Of a stretch of 64,000 nt of DNA, positions 24,384 to 32,790 are shown piece by piece. The position numbers and the translations under genes are program-made. The DNA comes from Saccharomonospora cyanea NA-134 (lineage in GTDB: Bacteria; Actinomycetota; Actinomycetes; Mycobacteriales; Pseudonocardiaceae): positions 2,092,325 through 2,156,324 of the forward strand of contig NZ_CM001440.1 of NCBI RefSeq assembly GCF_000244975.1, written 5' to 3'. The number at the start of each line of letters is the position of its first letter. Within the stretch, counting starts at the first letter, position 1. Under the pieces are notes generated by a model that was given only the letters and a program-made list of their open reading frames with translations, was not told the DNA's origin and did no database searches.

Positions 24384-24850
24384 CCCGGCGGCCTCGTCGC
24401 AGCGCGGGAATCCTGCTGCACCGCGTCGTCGCCGGCACGACACAGGTACTGCTCGGGCACATGGGCGGCCCTTTCTGGACGAGGCGTGACGCGGGGGCGT
24501 GGACCATTCCGAAAGGTGAGTACCAACCGGACGAGACGCCCGAGGTCGCGGCGCGCCGGGAGTACACCGAGGAGCTCGGCCTGCCGCCGCCGGAAGGCGA
24601 ACTGGTGCCGCTGGGTGAGGTGCGCCAGGCCGGGGGGAAGGTCGTGACGGCGTTCGCTCTGCACGGTGACCTGGACCCGGACACGGTGGTGCCGGGAACC
24701 TTCGCGTTGGAATGGCCGAGGGGCTCGGGAGTCGTGCGGGAGTTCCCCGAGCTCGATCGCGTCGAGTGGTTCGACCTCGAACGGGCGAAGGCCAAGGTCG
24801 TGGTCGCACAGCGAGTGTTTCTCGACCGGCTTGCCGAGCGCCTTGCCTGA
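24380..24850 (+). CDS. NUDIX hydrolase
   Basis: 156 residues. The NUDIX box is seen from GEYQPDETPEVAARREYTEE onward into LG, with the required G, E, REx2EE pattern. The N-terminus RRPRRSAGILLHRVVAG and the stretch LLGHMGGPFWTRRDAGAWTI indicate the subfamily that acts on nucleoside- or dinucleotide-type diphosphates. It cleaves a pyrophosphate linked to another moiety with Mg2+; the exact substrate is unknown. Confidence 0.92.
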   Translation: MTRRPRRSAGILLHRVVAGTTQVLLGHMGGPFWTRRDAGAWTIPKGEYQPDETPEVAARREYTEELGLPPPEGELVPLGEVRQAGGKVVTAFALHGDLDPDTVVPGTFALEWPRGSGVVREFPELDRVEWFDLERAKAKVVVAQRVFLDRLAERLA

Positions 24851-24968
24851 CCGCGCTCACCCGGCCGAGTGTCCACCGTGGTCCGTTCAGGAAGGCGCTG
24901 GGTCGAGACGTCCTCCTCGTCGCCTGGTCTGGATCGATCGGGTGATACGAACCATGCTCGCCGGTACC

Positions 24969-24993
24969 GTTTGCCGCCCCCTGACAGGGGTAC
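24969..24993 (+). promoter_or_regulatory. SigB/SigF-type promoter
   Basis: GTTT (24969-24972), 15 bases, GGGTAC (24988-24993), an exact match to the stress-sigma consensus. It ends 10 bp before the ATG at 25004, so the transcript would have a very short leader. A CCCCT-GAC-AGGGG palindrome overlaps the spacer. Confidence 0.6.
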
Positions 24994-25003
24994 GTCTGCC
25001 ACC

Positions 25004-25318
25004 ATGAGCATGGCGCCGCAGATCCCGCAGACGGGAACCGACCAGGCCCACGTCGTGGGAGAACCGGATCACCGGATCATGCTCGCCGACGGCATGGCGG
25101 CGCAGATCCTCGCGTCCTACCCGGTTCGGCCGGACGCGGATCTCTACAGTCTCGCCACGGCGATCGAGTTCCACTGCTCGCAGTGTCGTGAACACTGCGA
25201 GGCCACCCTCGTCGCCGTCCGGAACCACTGGCTTCTGTGCCCCGGCTGTTATGCGGCACTCGACGCCGTGCGGGCACCACCAGCACCCGAGGTGCCGGAC
25301 ACCCGGAGCGCGGCGTGA
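25004..25318 (+). CDS. Small cysteine-rich (zinc-ribbon-like) hypothetical protein
   Basis: 104 residues. The central part has FHCSQCREHCEATLVAV and LLCPGCYAALDA, two paired-cysteine knuckles that probably bind one zinc. There is no signal peptide. Its ATG lies directly behind a consensus stress-sigma promoter, suggesting a stress-induced protein. Family not recognised. Confidence 0.6.
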   Translation: MSMAPQIPQTGTDQAHVVGEPDHRIMLADGMAAQILASYPVRPDADLYSLATAIEFHCSQCREHCEATLVAVRNHWLLCPGCYAALDAVRAPPAPEVPDTRSAA

Positions 25319-25517
25319 ACCCGGTGGGAGACGCGCCATCGGGGCCCTTCGGCCCTGCCCTTTGGTGCACCGGTCGAGGCAGTCTGACAGACGTTCCCCG
25401 TCGCGCCGCGGGGCGGGGGACGGCAGGTCCGGCGTCCGCGGCGTGGGGCCGGTTCGTCGCGTGGAGTGGGCGGACCGGCCCGTCCACTCCGACACGACTA
25501 CACGAGCGAGGACATCC

Positions 25518-26078
25518 GTGCGACAGGTGAGGATGGCGTGGGGGCGCTCGGCCGCGGCTGGTGTCGCCGCCGGCGCGGTCGGCGTCGCCGCCATGACACT
25601 GGCCGAGAAGCTGGAACAACGGGTCACCGGCCGCCCCGACTCCTACGTTCCCGCTCGAACACTCGAACGGTTGCTCGGCCTCGCGCACGCCCGTGGGCGA
25701 CGGGCCTGGCGGCGCAACCTCGCCATGCACGCGGGGCAGGGTGCTCTGCTCGGCGCTGTGCGTGGGGTGATGGCCGGAGCCGGGTTGCGTGGCTCCTGGT
25801 CGTCGCTGTTGTTCCTCGCGGTGCGCCTGACCAACGACCAGACCTTCGAAAACGCCACCGGCGTCGGCGCCCCGCCGTGGACGTGGCCGCGTGACGAGCT
25901 CGTCGTCGACCTCCTGCACAAGGCGGTCTACGCCTTCGCCACCGGCCTCGTCGCCGACGCCCTCGCCTCCCGGTCGGGGCCAGGGCCCGGACAGGTCCAC
26001 GCCCGCCTGCGGCCCGTCCGGGAGCGGGACGTCGGCCCTCCACCGCGAGAGTGGTCACCCCGCTCGGTCCGGCACTGA
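25518..26078 (+). CDS. Conserved hypothetical, probably membrane-associated
   Basis: 186 residues from a GTG preceded by GAGGA; an ATG at 25533 is an alternative. Hydrophobic segments lie at about 10-25 (AAAGVAAGAVGVAAMTLAEK), 75-100 (MHAGQGALLGAVRGVMAGAG and LLFLAVRLTN) and 125-140. Conserved-looking motifs are VTGRPDSYVPARTLERLLG and LTNDQTFENATGVGAPPWTW. The tail is basic. The pattern recalls small uncharacterised actinobacterial membrane proteins; no function is assigned. Confidence 0.6.
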   Translation: MRQVRMAWGRSAAAGVAAGAVGVAAMTLAEKLEQRVTGRPDSYVPARTLERLLGLAHARGRRAWRRNLAMHAGQGALLGAVRGVMAGAGLRGSWSSLLFLAVRLTNDQTFENATGVGAPPWTWPRDELVVDLLHKAVYAFATGLVADALASRSGPGPGQVHARLRPVRERDVGPPPREWSPRSVRH

Positions 26079-26152
26079 CCGATCGGTGGCCGCGTGAGGG
26101 GCATAGTCAGTCGGTGTCAGACGGTGCCGGACGGCGCGGCCCGACGCGCATT

Positions 26153-26905
26153 TCAGCGCACCGAGAACGGCGTGGGTCTCGGGTCGGCGCTCCAGCGCGC
26201 GAACCGTTCGCCGAGCAGGGCGTAGACCTCCGGATCCAGGCCCATCTCCATGTGCGAGCTGCCCACCTCGACACAGTCGGCGCACGGGTCCTGGCAGAGC
26301 CACCACGGCACCACGGCGTCGCGACGCGAGAACACCGACACGGCCGGGACCTGCCGGGGCAGTGGTGCCCGCAGCAGCGCCGAGTTCGTGCGGTAGCAGT
26401 CGCCGTCGAGACAGTCGGCGTCGAGCAGGCCGGGAACACCCCAACCGGAGGCTCGCACCAGTGTGCGGGCGAGTTCGACCCCTCGGGGGTGAACCCCGAG
26501 TGGGTCCAGCACGGGTGAGGACAGCATCGCCAGCCCGCGCACCAGGTCGGGTCTGCGGACGGCGGCGATCCTGGCGAGCCAGCCGCCCCGGCTCTGCCCC
26601 ACGACGATCACCCGGCGACCGGTGACGCAGGCCAGGTGCTCCAGCCGGCGCTCGACCCGGTCCACCAGCGTGGCCGTGCACCCGAGGTTCAGTCCGGTGC
26701 GGGTACCGAGGGACCGGTACCCACGGGCCGTCAGCCACGAGCGCAGCAGACGCAGGCTCCAGTCACCGAAGCCGAAACCGGGAACGAGCAGCACTCCCTG
26801 CCCGGCTCCGTCACGAGGCCCGCCCGCCTGCCACACGGGGTGCCGCACGAGCCGCGGAACCATCCGTGCCGTCACGGTCAGCACCCGTTCCCGAGAGGAC
26901 CACAC
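26153..26905 (-). CDS. Alpha/beta hydrolase
   Basis: 250 residues. GVLLVPGFGFGDWSLRLL forms the oxyanion region, VIVVGQSRGGWLARIAAV carries the nucleophile serine, and the late FSRRDAVVPWW and EVGSSHMEMGL supply the aspartate and histidine. Four cysteines in a DADCLDGDC / CQDPCADC region could form disulfides or bind metal. No ribosome-binding site is clear before the GTG at 26905, so the true start may be further inside. Substrate unknown; esterase or lipase-like activity is likely. Confidence 0.82.
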   Translation of the reverse strand: MWSSRERVLTVTARMVPRLVRHPVWQAGGPRDGAGQGVLLVPGFGFGDWSLRLLRSWLTARGYRSLGTRTGLNLGCTATLVDRVERRLEHLACVTGRRVIVVGQSRGGWLARIAAVRRPDLVRGLAMLSSPVLDPLGVHPRGVELARTLVRASGWGVPGLLDADCLDGDCYRTNSALLRAPLPRQVPAVSVFSRRDAVVPWWLCQDPCADCVEVGSSHMEMGLDPEVYALLGERFARWSADPRPTPFSVR

Positions 26906-26949
26906 CCGGGTCCATACCCGCTCGCCCGTCGGCTACGCACACCGCGGGG

Positions 26950-27492
26950 TCAGCGCAGGCGGAAACGCAGGGTGGTGACGACCCCGGCGGTGGTGACCTC
27001 GGGTGGGCTCAGCGGCACCGGTGCGCCCTTCCGCGTGAACAGCCGTACCCCCGCGCCGAGCAGGACCGGAGCGACGTGCACCAGCAGCTCGTCGACGAGA
27101 TCGCGCTCGACGCACTGGCGGGCGACGTCCGCGCCGAGCAGGAGCAGGTCACGGCGGTCCGCCGCGGCCAGCGCCGTGCGGACGGCGGTTTCGACGTCAC
27201 CGGACAGGAACGTGATCGACGGGTCCGGTTCGTCGGCGGGAGGCCGGTGGGTGAGCACGAACTGCGGCCCGTGCCACGCACCACCGAACGGTTCGGTGGC
27301 CTCCTGCCGTTGCCCGGGCTTACGGCCGACGTCGTAGGTGCGACGACCGCACAGGATGGCACCGGTGCGCTCGATCACTTCCTCCGCTTCGGGGACCGGG
27401 TCGGGATAGGCGAAGGCCCAGTCCATCGCGTCGCCGGGGCCGGCGACGAAACCGTCCACCGAGAGCATGGTGTGCCACCGTACGATGCCCAT
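26950..27492 (-). CDS. Dihydrofolate reductase-family (RibD C-terminal-like) protein
   Basis: 180 residues from an ATG preceded by GGAGTG. It has the fold blocks WHTMLSVDGFVAGPGDAMDW, GAILCGRRTYDVG, GPQFVLTHRPP and DLLLLGADVARQCVERDLVD. Many such proteins are NADPH-dependent reductases of unknown substrate, not the essential folate enzyme. It lies alone between two same-strand genes. Confidence 0.88.
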   Translation of the reverse strand: MGIVRWHTMLSVDGFVAGPGDAMDWAFAYPDPVPEAEEVIERTGAILCGRRTYDVGRKPGQRQEATEPFGGAWHGPQFVLTHRPPADEPDPSITFLSGDVETAVRTALAAADRRDLLLLGADVARQCVERDLVDELLVHVAPVLLGAGVRLFTRKGAPVPLSPPEVTTAGVVTTLRFRLR

Positions 27493-27618
27493 GTCGCACT
27501 CCTTCCACGTGGGGTGTACCCGGAAGGACAACCCGGTGCGCCCGGATTCATCGCTTCGGGCGTGCCCGCCGGGGACCGAGTGCCGCGCGAGCATCCGATC
27601 GCCGGTCCTGGGAGCGCG

Positions 27619-28056
27619 TCACCCCCGCACCATTTCCCGAGCCACCGCCAGGGCCTGTTCCACGACAGCCACCGGAATGTCCCCGGCTCGGGGATCGACG
27701 CTGAACATCGCCGACGACCAGTCGCCGCCTTCCGGAACGACGACCGCGAAAACCGCTTCGTCGTTTCCGCCCCGGCGCAGGTGAAACTCGATCACTCGCT
27801 CGTCAGCGACCACATCACCGAAGTCGACGATCTCCACGTCGGCGCTCTCGACGTTCCTGCGAGTCAATCGGTCTCCTACCGGGGTGAGCACGGGGCCTGA
27901 CGTGCCCGGTGCACGACAGTGGCCGTCGTGGCTGTCGCCCCGCACTTCCAGTGACACGATCACCAGGGGCGGGTGCCTGGGAAGCCTGAACCCGCCCCTG
28001 GTGTGTCGACGTACTTCCAGCGGACTTTCCTGTCCGGGTTCGAGGGTCACCGGCAT
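27619..28056 (-). CDS. Hypothetical protein
   Basis: 145 residues, mainly beta-strand pattern (LVIVSLEVRGDSH, VEIVDFGDVVADERVIEFHL, EAVFAVVVPEGGDW) ending in a helix (PVAVVEQALAVAREMVRG). The N-terminus PVTLEPGQESPLEV and a central strand region suggest an immunoglobulin-like or TerD-like sandwich, but I am not certain. There is no signal peptide or transmembrane helix. The start codon has only a weak ribosome-binding site. Confidence 0.5.
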   Translation of the reverse strand: MPVTLEPGQESPLEVRRHTRGGFRLPRHPPLVIVSLEVRGDSHDGHCRAPGTSGPVLTPVGDRLTRRNVESADVEIVDFGDVVADERVIEFHLRRGGNDEAVFAVVVPEGGDWSSAMFSVDPRAGDIPVAVVEQALAVAREMVRG

Positions 28057-28113
28057 CGCGGGAGCGACCCGCGTCGCGACGCCGGGTGGCTCGCGGACAC
28101 GCCGCTGGCCGGC

Positions 28114-28152
28114 CTCACGCCCTGATCGATGTCACCCGGCTCGGGGCGTGAG
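28114..28152. terminator. Terminator-like hairpin after the sugar ABC ATPase gene
   Basis: A 9-bp perfect stem (28114-28122 with 28144-28152) and a 21-base loop, starting 9 bp beyond the stop of the ATPase gene on the minus strand. The long loop makes the call moderate. Confidence 0.5.
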
Positions 28153-28160
28153 ACCGACGA

Positions 28161-29258
28161 TCAGGAACCGAGCCGCACACCGCTCTCGGGGTTGAACGTG
28201 TGGGCGGCGTCGGCGTGCCGCAGCGTGACGCGCATGGTCTGTCCGAACGACGGGGTCCGGTCGGCCTCCGTCCGCACGATGAACCGCTCGTGCCTGCCGC
28301 CGACGTCCACCTGCCCGTACACGTAGGCGTCGGAACCGAGCACCTCCACCAGTTCGACCTTCAGCTCCAGAGCGGGCTCGTCAGCCGAGGCGGCACGCAG
28401 ACCCTCCGGCCGGATGCCCACGGTCACCTCGCGCAGGCCGGCGGCGTCACCGGAGAGGACGTCGCGCGCCACGGGCACCGTGAGACCGTCCAGTTTGGCT
28501 CCACCGTCGGTGAGGGGGACCGTGGTCAGGTTCATGGCGGGGGAGCCGATGAACCCGGCCACGAACACGTTCGCCGGTGTGTCGTAGAGCGCCTTCGGGG
28601 TGTCGCACTGCTGGAGCACACCGTTCTTCAACACCGCCACCCGGTGTCCCATCGTCATGGCCTCCACCTGGTCGTGGGTCACGTAGACCGTGGTGGTGCC
28701 CAGCCGGCTCTGCAGTGCGGTGATGTTCGCCCGGGTCTCGACCCGGAGCTTGGCGTCCAGGTTGGACAGTGGTTCGTCCATGAGGAACACGGCGGGTTCG
28801 CGGACGATGGCGCGTCCCATCGCGACCCGCTGACGCTGACCGCCCGAGAGCGCCTTCGGCTTGCGGTCGAGGTAGTCGGTGAGGTCCAGCAGCCGCGCCG
28901 CCTCGGCGACCCGTTCGGCGATCTCCGTCTTGGGCACCCGCTTGATCTTGAGGGCGAACCCCATGTTCTCCGCCACCGTCATGTGCGGGTACAGCGCGTA
29001 GGACTGGAACACCATCGCGATGTCCCGGTTCTTGGGGGAGACCCCGGTGACGTCCTTGCCGCCGATGGTGATGGCGCCCTCGTCGACGTCCTCCAGGCCC
29101 GCGAGCATCCGCAGCGCGGTCGACTTGCCGGAGCCGGACGGCCCGACGAGTACCAGGAACTCACCGTCGGCGATGTCGAGGGAGAGCTTGTCCACCGCGC
29201 GCACGGGAGGGTTGCCGGGGAAGAGTCGGGACGCTTCGACGAAGGAGACCTCGGCCAT
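28161..29258 (-). CDS. Sugar ABC transporter ATP-binding protein (MalK/UgpC/MsmK type)
   Basis: 365 residues. ATPase motifs in order: Walker A VGPSGSGKST, Q-loop VFQSYALYPHM, signature ALSGGQRQRVAMGRA, Walker B VFLMDEPLSNLD and switch histidine VYVTHDQVEAM. After residue 240 comes the TOBE/regulatory domain (EVTVGIRPEGLRAA, YVYGQVDVGGR). It energises uptake of sugars or glycerol-phosphate with partner permeases that are not in this window, so it may be a shared orphan ATPase. It is divergent from a ROK-family regulator that may control it. Confidence 0.93.
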   Translation of the reverse strand: MAEVSFVEASRLFPGNPPVRAVDKLSLDIADGEFLVLVGPSGSGKSTALRMLAGLEDVDEGAITIGGKDVTGVSPKNRDIAMVFQSYALYPHMTVAENMGFALKIKRVPKTEIAERVAEAARLLDLTDYLDRKPKALSGGQRQRVAMGRAIVREPAVFLMDEPLSNLDAKLRVETRANITALQSRLGTTTVYVTHDQVEAMTMGHRVAVLKNGVLQQCDTPKALYDTPANVFVAGFIGSPAMNLTTVPLTDGGAKLDGLTVPVARDVLSGDAAGLREVTVGIRPEGLRAASADEPALELKVELVEVLGSDAYVYGQVDVGGRHERFIVRTEADRTPSFGQTMRVTLRHADAAHTFNPESGVRLGS

Positions 29259-29350
29259 GCTGGATTGTTCCTCTCCTGCTGGCGAGCTCGAACCGCTCGC
29301 GGTGCGCCACTGTCTACCGCGCTTCACCCGATCGTGGCTAGAGTTCGATA

Positions 29351-29363
29351 GTCCAGTGGACTG
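29351..29363. promoter_or_regulatory. Candidate ROK operator palindrome
   Basis: AGTCCA-G-TGGACT, a perfect 6-bp inverted repeat, sits in the 128-bp gap between the divergent ABC ATPase and ROK genes and 24 bp before the ROK start. Divergent placement suggests autoregulation. Confidence 0.5.
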
Positions 29364-29386
29364 ACTAATCACATGGAGGTGAGGTC

Positions 29387-30586
29387 GTGGACTGGGCCAG
29401 ACCGGCTCGTCAGGTGGGCCAGCACGCCCACAACCTGGCGCTCGTGTCACGGTTGATCGCCGGTCACGGCCCGGTGTCCCGCGCCGAGCTGGCCCAGCGG
29501 AGCGGACTGACGAAGACCACCGTGACCCAGTTGACCGGCGAGCTGCTCGACGCCGGACTGGTGCGGGAGTTGGGCACGGCACGTCACAGCGGCCCCGGCA
29601 GGCCCGCCACACACCTCGTGGTCAACGCGTCCGGGCCGGTGGGCGTCGGAGTGCAGATCGAGGCCGACCACGTCGCGGGTTGCCTGCTGGACCTCACCGG
29701 CCGGGTGCGCGACCGCGCGTTGCGGCGAGTCGACGACCTGCACGGTGATCCGGCAGCGGTGGTGAAGGCCGCCGAACCCGTGCTGCGCAGGTTGCTGGCT
29801 TCGGCCGACGCGCGGGACACGGTGGCCGCGGGGATCGCGGTCGGCGTTCCCGGCCGGGTCGACGGGGAGGACCGGGTGCGGTCGGCGGAACTCGGCTGGG
29901 TCGACGTCCCGCTGTCCCGGCTGCTCACCCACAGGTTGGCGGAGCTGAGCGGCGGGGTCATCCCCGTGTCGGTGCACGACGGCTTCCGGCTCACCGCGCT
30001 GGCCGAGCGGTGGTTCGGCGGGGCGGACGCCGCGCGGCCGTTGGTGGTGGTCGGCGGGGAGCTGTCGCTGGGAGTGGGTGTGGTCGGTACGGGCGAGGGG
30101 TGGGACCGCAGTCCCTCGGGCCCGTTGGGGCACGTGAGAGTGCGGCGTGGTGGTGATCGTTGCCGCTGCGGGGCCCGCGGTTGTCTGGAGACCGTGGCGG
30201 GACCGCGGGCCCTGTTGCGGGCGGAGAACCCGGACACGCCCGTGGCGTCCCGCCTGCCCGGCGGCGACGGTCGAATGCGGGGACTGGCCCGCTCGGAAGC
30301 TCCGGAGGTGCGCGCGGCGCTGCGGCGGGCCGCCTCGGCACTCGGCGGCGCCCTCACGGGCCTGCTGGTCGTACACGGCCCGGCGACGGTGGTGCTCGGT
30401 GGACACCTGGCCCCACTCGGCGCCCGGTTCGCCGAGCAGGTCGCCGACGAACTCGGCCGCGGACACCCCGAGAGGGAGCCGCTGGTGCGCGCCTCGCCTC
30501 TCGGGGGCGACGCGGTGGCACTGGCCGCCGCGGCGACCGTGACCCGGCGGCTCGTGGAGGACCCGGCCCGCTGGCTGGCGAGCTGA
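29387..30586 (+). CDS. ROK-family transcriptional regulator
   Basis: 399 residues from a GTG preceded by GGAGGTGA. Residues 15-70 hold a winged helix-turn-helix (RAELAQRSGLTKTTVTQLTG). The ROK sugar-kinase-like part follows, with GVQIEADHVAGCLLDLTG, GIAVGVPGRVDGED and the zinc motif GGDRCRCGARGCLET. Such NagC/XylR-type proteins bind sugar or sugar phosphate and release DNA. The divergent sugar ABC ATPase is the likely target. Confidence 0.92.
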   Translation: MDWARPARQVGQHAHNLALVSRLIAGHGPVSRAELAQRSGLTKTTVTQLTGELLDAGLVRELGTARHSGPGRPATHLVVNASGPVGVGVQIEADHVAGCLLDLTGRVRDRALRRVDDLHGDPAAVVKAAEPVLRRLLASADARDTVAAGIAVGVPGRVDGEDRVRSAELGWVDVPLSRLLTHRLAELSGGVIPVSVHDGFRLTALAERWFGGADAARPLVVVGGELSLGVGVVGTGEGWDRSPSGPLGHVRVRRGGDRCRCGARGCLETVAGPRALLRAENPDTPVASRLPGGDGRMRGLARSEAPEVRAALRRAASALGGALTGLLVVHGPATVVLGGHLAPLGARFAEQVADELGRGHPEREPLVRASPLGGDAVALAAAATVTRRLVEDPARWLAS

Positions 30587-30595
30587 GCGGCTGAC

Positions 30596-31294
30596 TCAGG
30601 CCGTGGAGGGCCGCGTCAGGTCCGGAGCCAGTCGCCGCAGGCAGTCGCGCACCGCGTCGGTGAGGTCCTCGGCCGTCGCGACGCCGCTCACCTCGGTGGC
30701 CTTGACCCACGCGCTGACCGAGTGCTGGGCGAAGGTCTGCACCTCCGTGGAGCCGCGCCACGCGGCGGGTTCCTCTCCGGCGTCCCCGGTGAGGAAGCGT
30801 TCGAGGCTCGCGATGGCCACGTCCCAGGCTGGGCCGTGACGCACCGCGCCGTCGCGAGGGACACCGGTATGGACCAGTTCGAGCACGGTGTCGCCCGCCT
30901 CGTCCGCGGCCAGCCGCACGGTGACCACGAGTGCGTCACCGCCCCAGGTGACGGCGAACAGGTGCGGTGGCACGCATTCCAGCACCGTCCCGTCGGCGTG
31001 GTCGGCGACGTGGAACGTGCCACCCGCGCGCAGTTCGCCCGTGACCGGGGCCAGCCACCGGCCGAGGCGGTCGGCTTCGGTCACGGCGCTCCACACGGTC
31101 TCGGGCGGACACGGGAACCGCCGTCGCAGCACCAGACCGCACCCGGCGGCCGAGTCTCCGTGGGGCTCCGACGCCGCGGACCCACCGGAGGCGGAGGACT
31201 CGGAGGTCTCGGCGGTCTCGGCGACCTCGGAGGTCTCCGTCGTCGCGCGCACCTCGCGGTAGGTCGCGGTGAGCCGATCGGCGATGTCGATCAT
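30596..31294 (-). CDS. SRPBCC (AHSA1-like) protein
   Basis: 232 residues from an ATG with GGGGAGG. Residues 20-55 are low complexity (ETSEVAETAETSESSASGG). The SRPBCC fold follows: VLRRRFPCPPETVWSAVTEA, DRLGRWLAPVTGELRAGGTF, HLFAVTWGGDALVVTVRLAA and VLELVHTGVPRDG, ending at about 170. A C-terminal 50-residue helical extension (KATEVSGVATAEDLTDAVRD) is unusual. Role unknown; many act as lipid- or hydrophobe-binding proteins. Confidence 0.82.
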   Translation of the reverse strand: MIDIADRLTATYREVRATTETSEVAETAETSESSASGGSAASEPHGDSAAGCGLVLRRRFPCPPETVWSAVTEADRLGRWLAPVTGELRAGGTFHVADHADGTVLECVPPHLFAVTWGGDALVVTVRLAADEAGDTVLELVHTGVPRDGAVRHGPAWDVAIASLERFLTGDAGEEPAAWRGSTEVQTFAQHSVSAWVKATEVSGVATAEDLTDAVRDCLRRLAPDLTRPSTA

Positions 31295-31320
31295 CTGACG
31301 TTCCTCCCCAGGACCGGTCC

Positions 31321-31669
31321 TCAGCCCGGAGGCCACGTGAGGTTGCGGCCACCCAGCACGTGACAGTGGGCGTGAAAGACCGTTTGGTTGGCGTCCGCGC
31401 CCGTGTTGAAGACCAGTCGGTAACCGGACGCGTCCACGCCGTCGATCTTGGCGACCTCACCTGCGACCGCGAGCACCTCTCCCGCGAGTTGTGGATCGGC
31501 GACCGCCATGGCCGCGGCGTCGGGGTGATGCTCCTTGGGGATCACCAGGACGTGCGTTTCGGCCTGGGGATCGATGTCCCGGAACGCGAGCACCGTGTCG
31601 GGTCTCGTGCACGACGGTGGCCGGCACGGAACGCTCGACGATCCGGCAGAACAGGCAATCTGTGCTCAC
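31321..31669 (-). pseudogene. HIT-family (histidine triad) gene with a single frameshift
   Basis: The first 22 codons read STDCLFCRIVERSVPATVVH, the HIT N-terminus with CxxC, then the frame is lost. Moving one base restores TVLAFRDIDPQAETHVLVIP, KEHHPDAAAM and the catalytic triad FHAHCHVLGG. Removing one base near 31601-31606 gives a continuous protein of 115 residues, the normal HIT length. HIT proteins hydrolyse nucleoside phosphoramidates or dinucleotides. The rest of the gene is intact, so a sequencing error is as likely as a true lesion. A GTG at 31593 would yield a shortened 90-residue product. Confidence 0.8.
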
Positions 31670-31773
31670 GCGCTCACTGTATGCGGCACCGCGCGTGCCC
31701 GCGAGGAAGGGGCCGGAAATCCCGGCTCACGCGGCGGTGGGCGGCGCGGAGCCGGGAGGAACGAAGACGGTGC

Positions 31774-32127
31774 TCAGTGAGCCTTGCGGTAGGCGTCCGC
31801 GACCTCGGACGGAATGCGCCCGCGGTCGGAGATCTCGTAGCCGTTCTTGCGAGCCCACGCGCGGATGGCCTGGTTCTGCTCGCGTTCGGCGGACGAGGAA
31901 CGGGTGGGCGTCTGGCCGCCCGCTCGGCGGCGAGTGGCGGTCCGCTTCCGGCCACCCGACCGGCGGGCGTGCTCGATGTACTGGGCGAGCGCGTCCCGCA
32001 GTTCCCCGGCGTTCTCCGCCGACAGATCGATCTCGTAGGTGACACCGTCGAGGGCGAACTGCACCGTCTCGTCGGCCTCGGACCCGTCGAGGTCGTCCAC
32101 GAGGGAGACAAGAATCTGCTGCGCCAC
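31774..32127 (-). CDS. lsr2: Lsr2 nucleoid-associated protein
   Basis: 117 residues from a GTG preceded by GGAGGAA. The N-terminal oligomerisation domain is [20 protein letters not shown] and [17 protein letters not shown]. The C-terminal AT-hook-like DNA-binding domain ends [20 protein letters not shown], with the RGR motif that reads the minor groove of AT-rich DNA. Lsr2 silences horizontally acquired genes in actinobacteria. The upstream gap is long and comparatively AT-rich, which could permit self-binding. Confidence 0.96.
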   Translation of the reverse strand: MAQQILVSLVDDLDGSEADETVQFALDGVTYEIDLSAENAGELRDALAQYIEHARRSGGRKRTATRRRAGGQTPTRSSSAEREQNQAIRAWARKNGYEISDRGRIPSEVADAYRKAH

Positions 32128-32790
32128 CAGTTCCTCCTGCTTCGCGCCGGGTCGGCGAATGAATTGAAGTCTGCTGGCCGAGAAGTGTACCCGACGGTCA
32201 TGGGGGCCGAGCAGGCGCCGTTTGTGTTATCCGGCGAAATGGAAACGGCCCTGTCCGGTTCCCCGCTCACGTTCGCCCGGGCTTCGGGAATGCGCGCCGC
32301 AGTTGTGGGGAAGCGAAGCGTATTCGTCCCAGGTGGGGGGTCCCGTGGCGCTCGGGCCCGGACCCGGCTCCGGTCGGCGCGCCGGCTCGGTCGCCGCCCC
32401 GTACGTCCGGGTTTTCCGCGCTATATCATGACTTCCGCTCGAGCGTGTTTGCTCGGGCAGCACTGTGGAGCTCGTGTCCAGCGAGGACGGCGGGGCCCTC
32501 GTGCCGCGCGGAAGCGGGCGCACGCGGCACCGAGTGAGTCGAGTGATGTCGGGTGATTCCGTTGGCCGGAACGGGTGGGGGACCCTCCACCCATTTCCAC
32601 GGCGCGTGCCGAGGCGGAAAAGACGGGAAAACACTCCGGGCCTGGTGCGCTGCTCTAATGGCACTCCGTCGGTCGGCGACGTTATTCCCCCGAAAAACGG
32701 GTGGCCCGTTCCCCGGCCGGGTAGTGTGGCGGGTGATCACAATGCCTGCCCCGCACGGCGGCCGCCGTGCGGTCACGAGGGGAGCGGCCC
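32128..32790. other. Long divergent intergenic region (about 660 bp)
   Basis: It lies between leftward lsr2 and the rightward aminotransferase gene. It has less GC-rich patches near 32150-32190, 32220-32250 and 32420-32460. I see no conserved reading frame and no RNA gene. Several short runs could be promoters, but none is clear. Confidence 0.45.
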
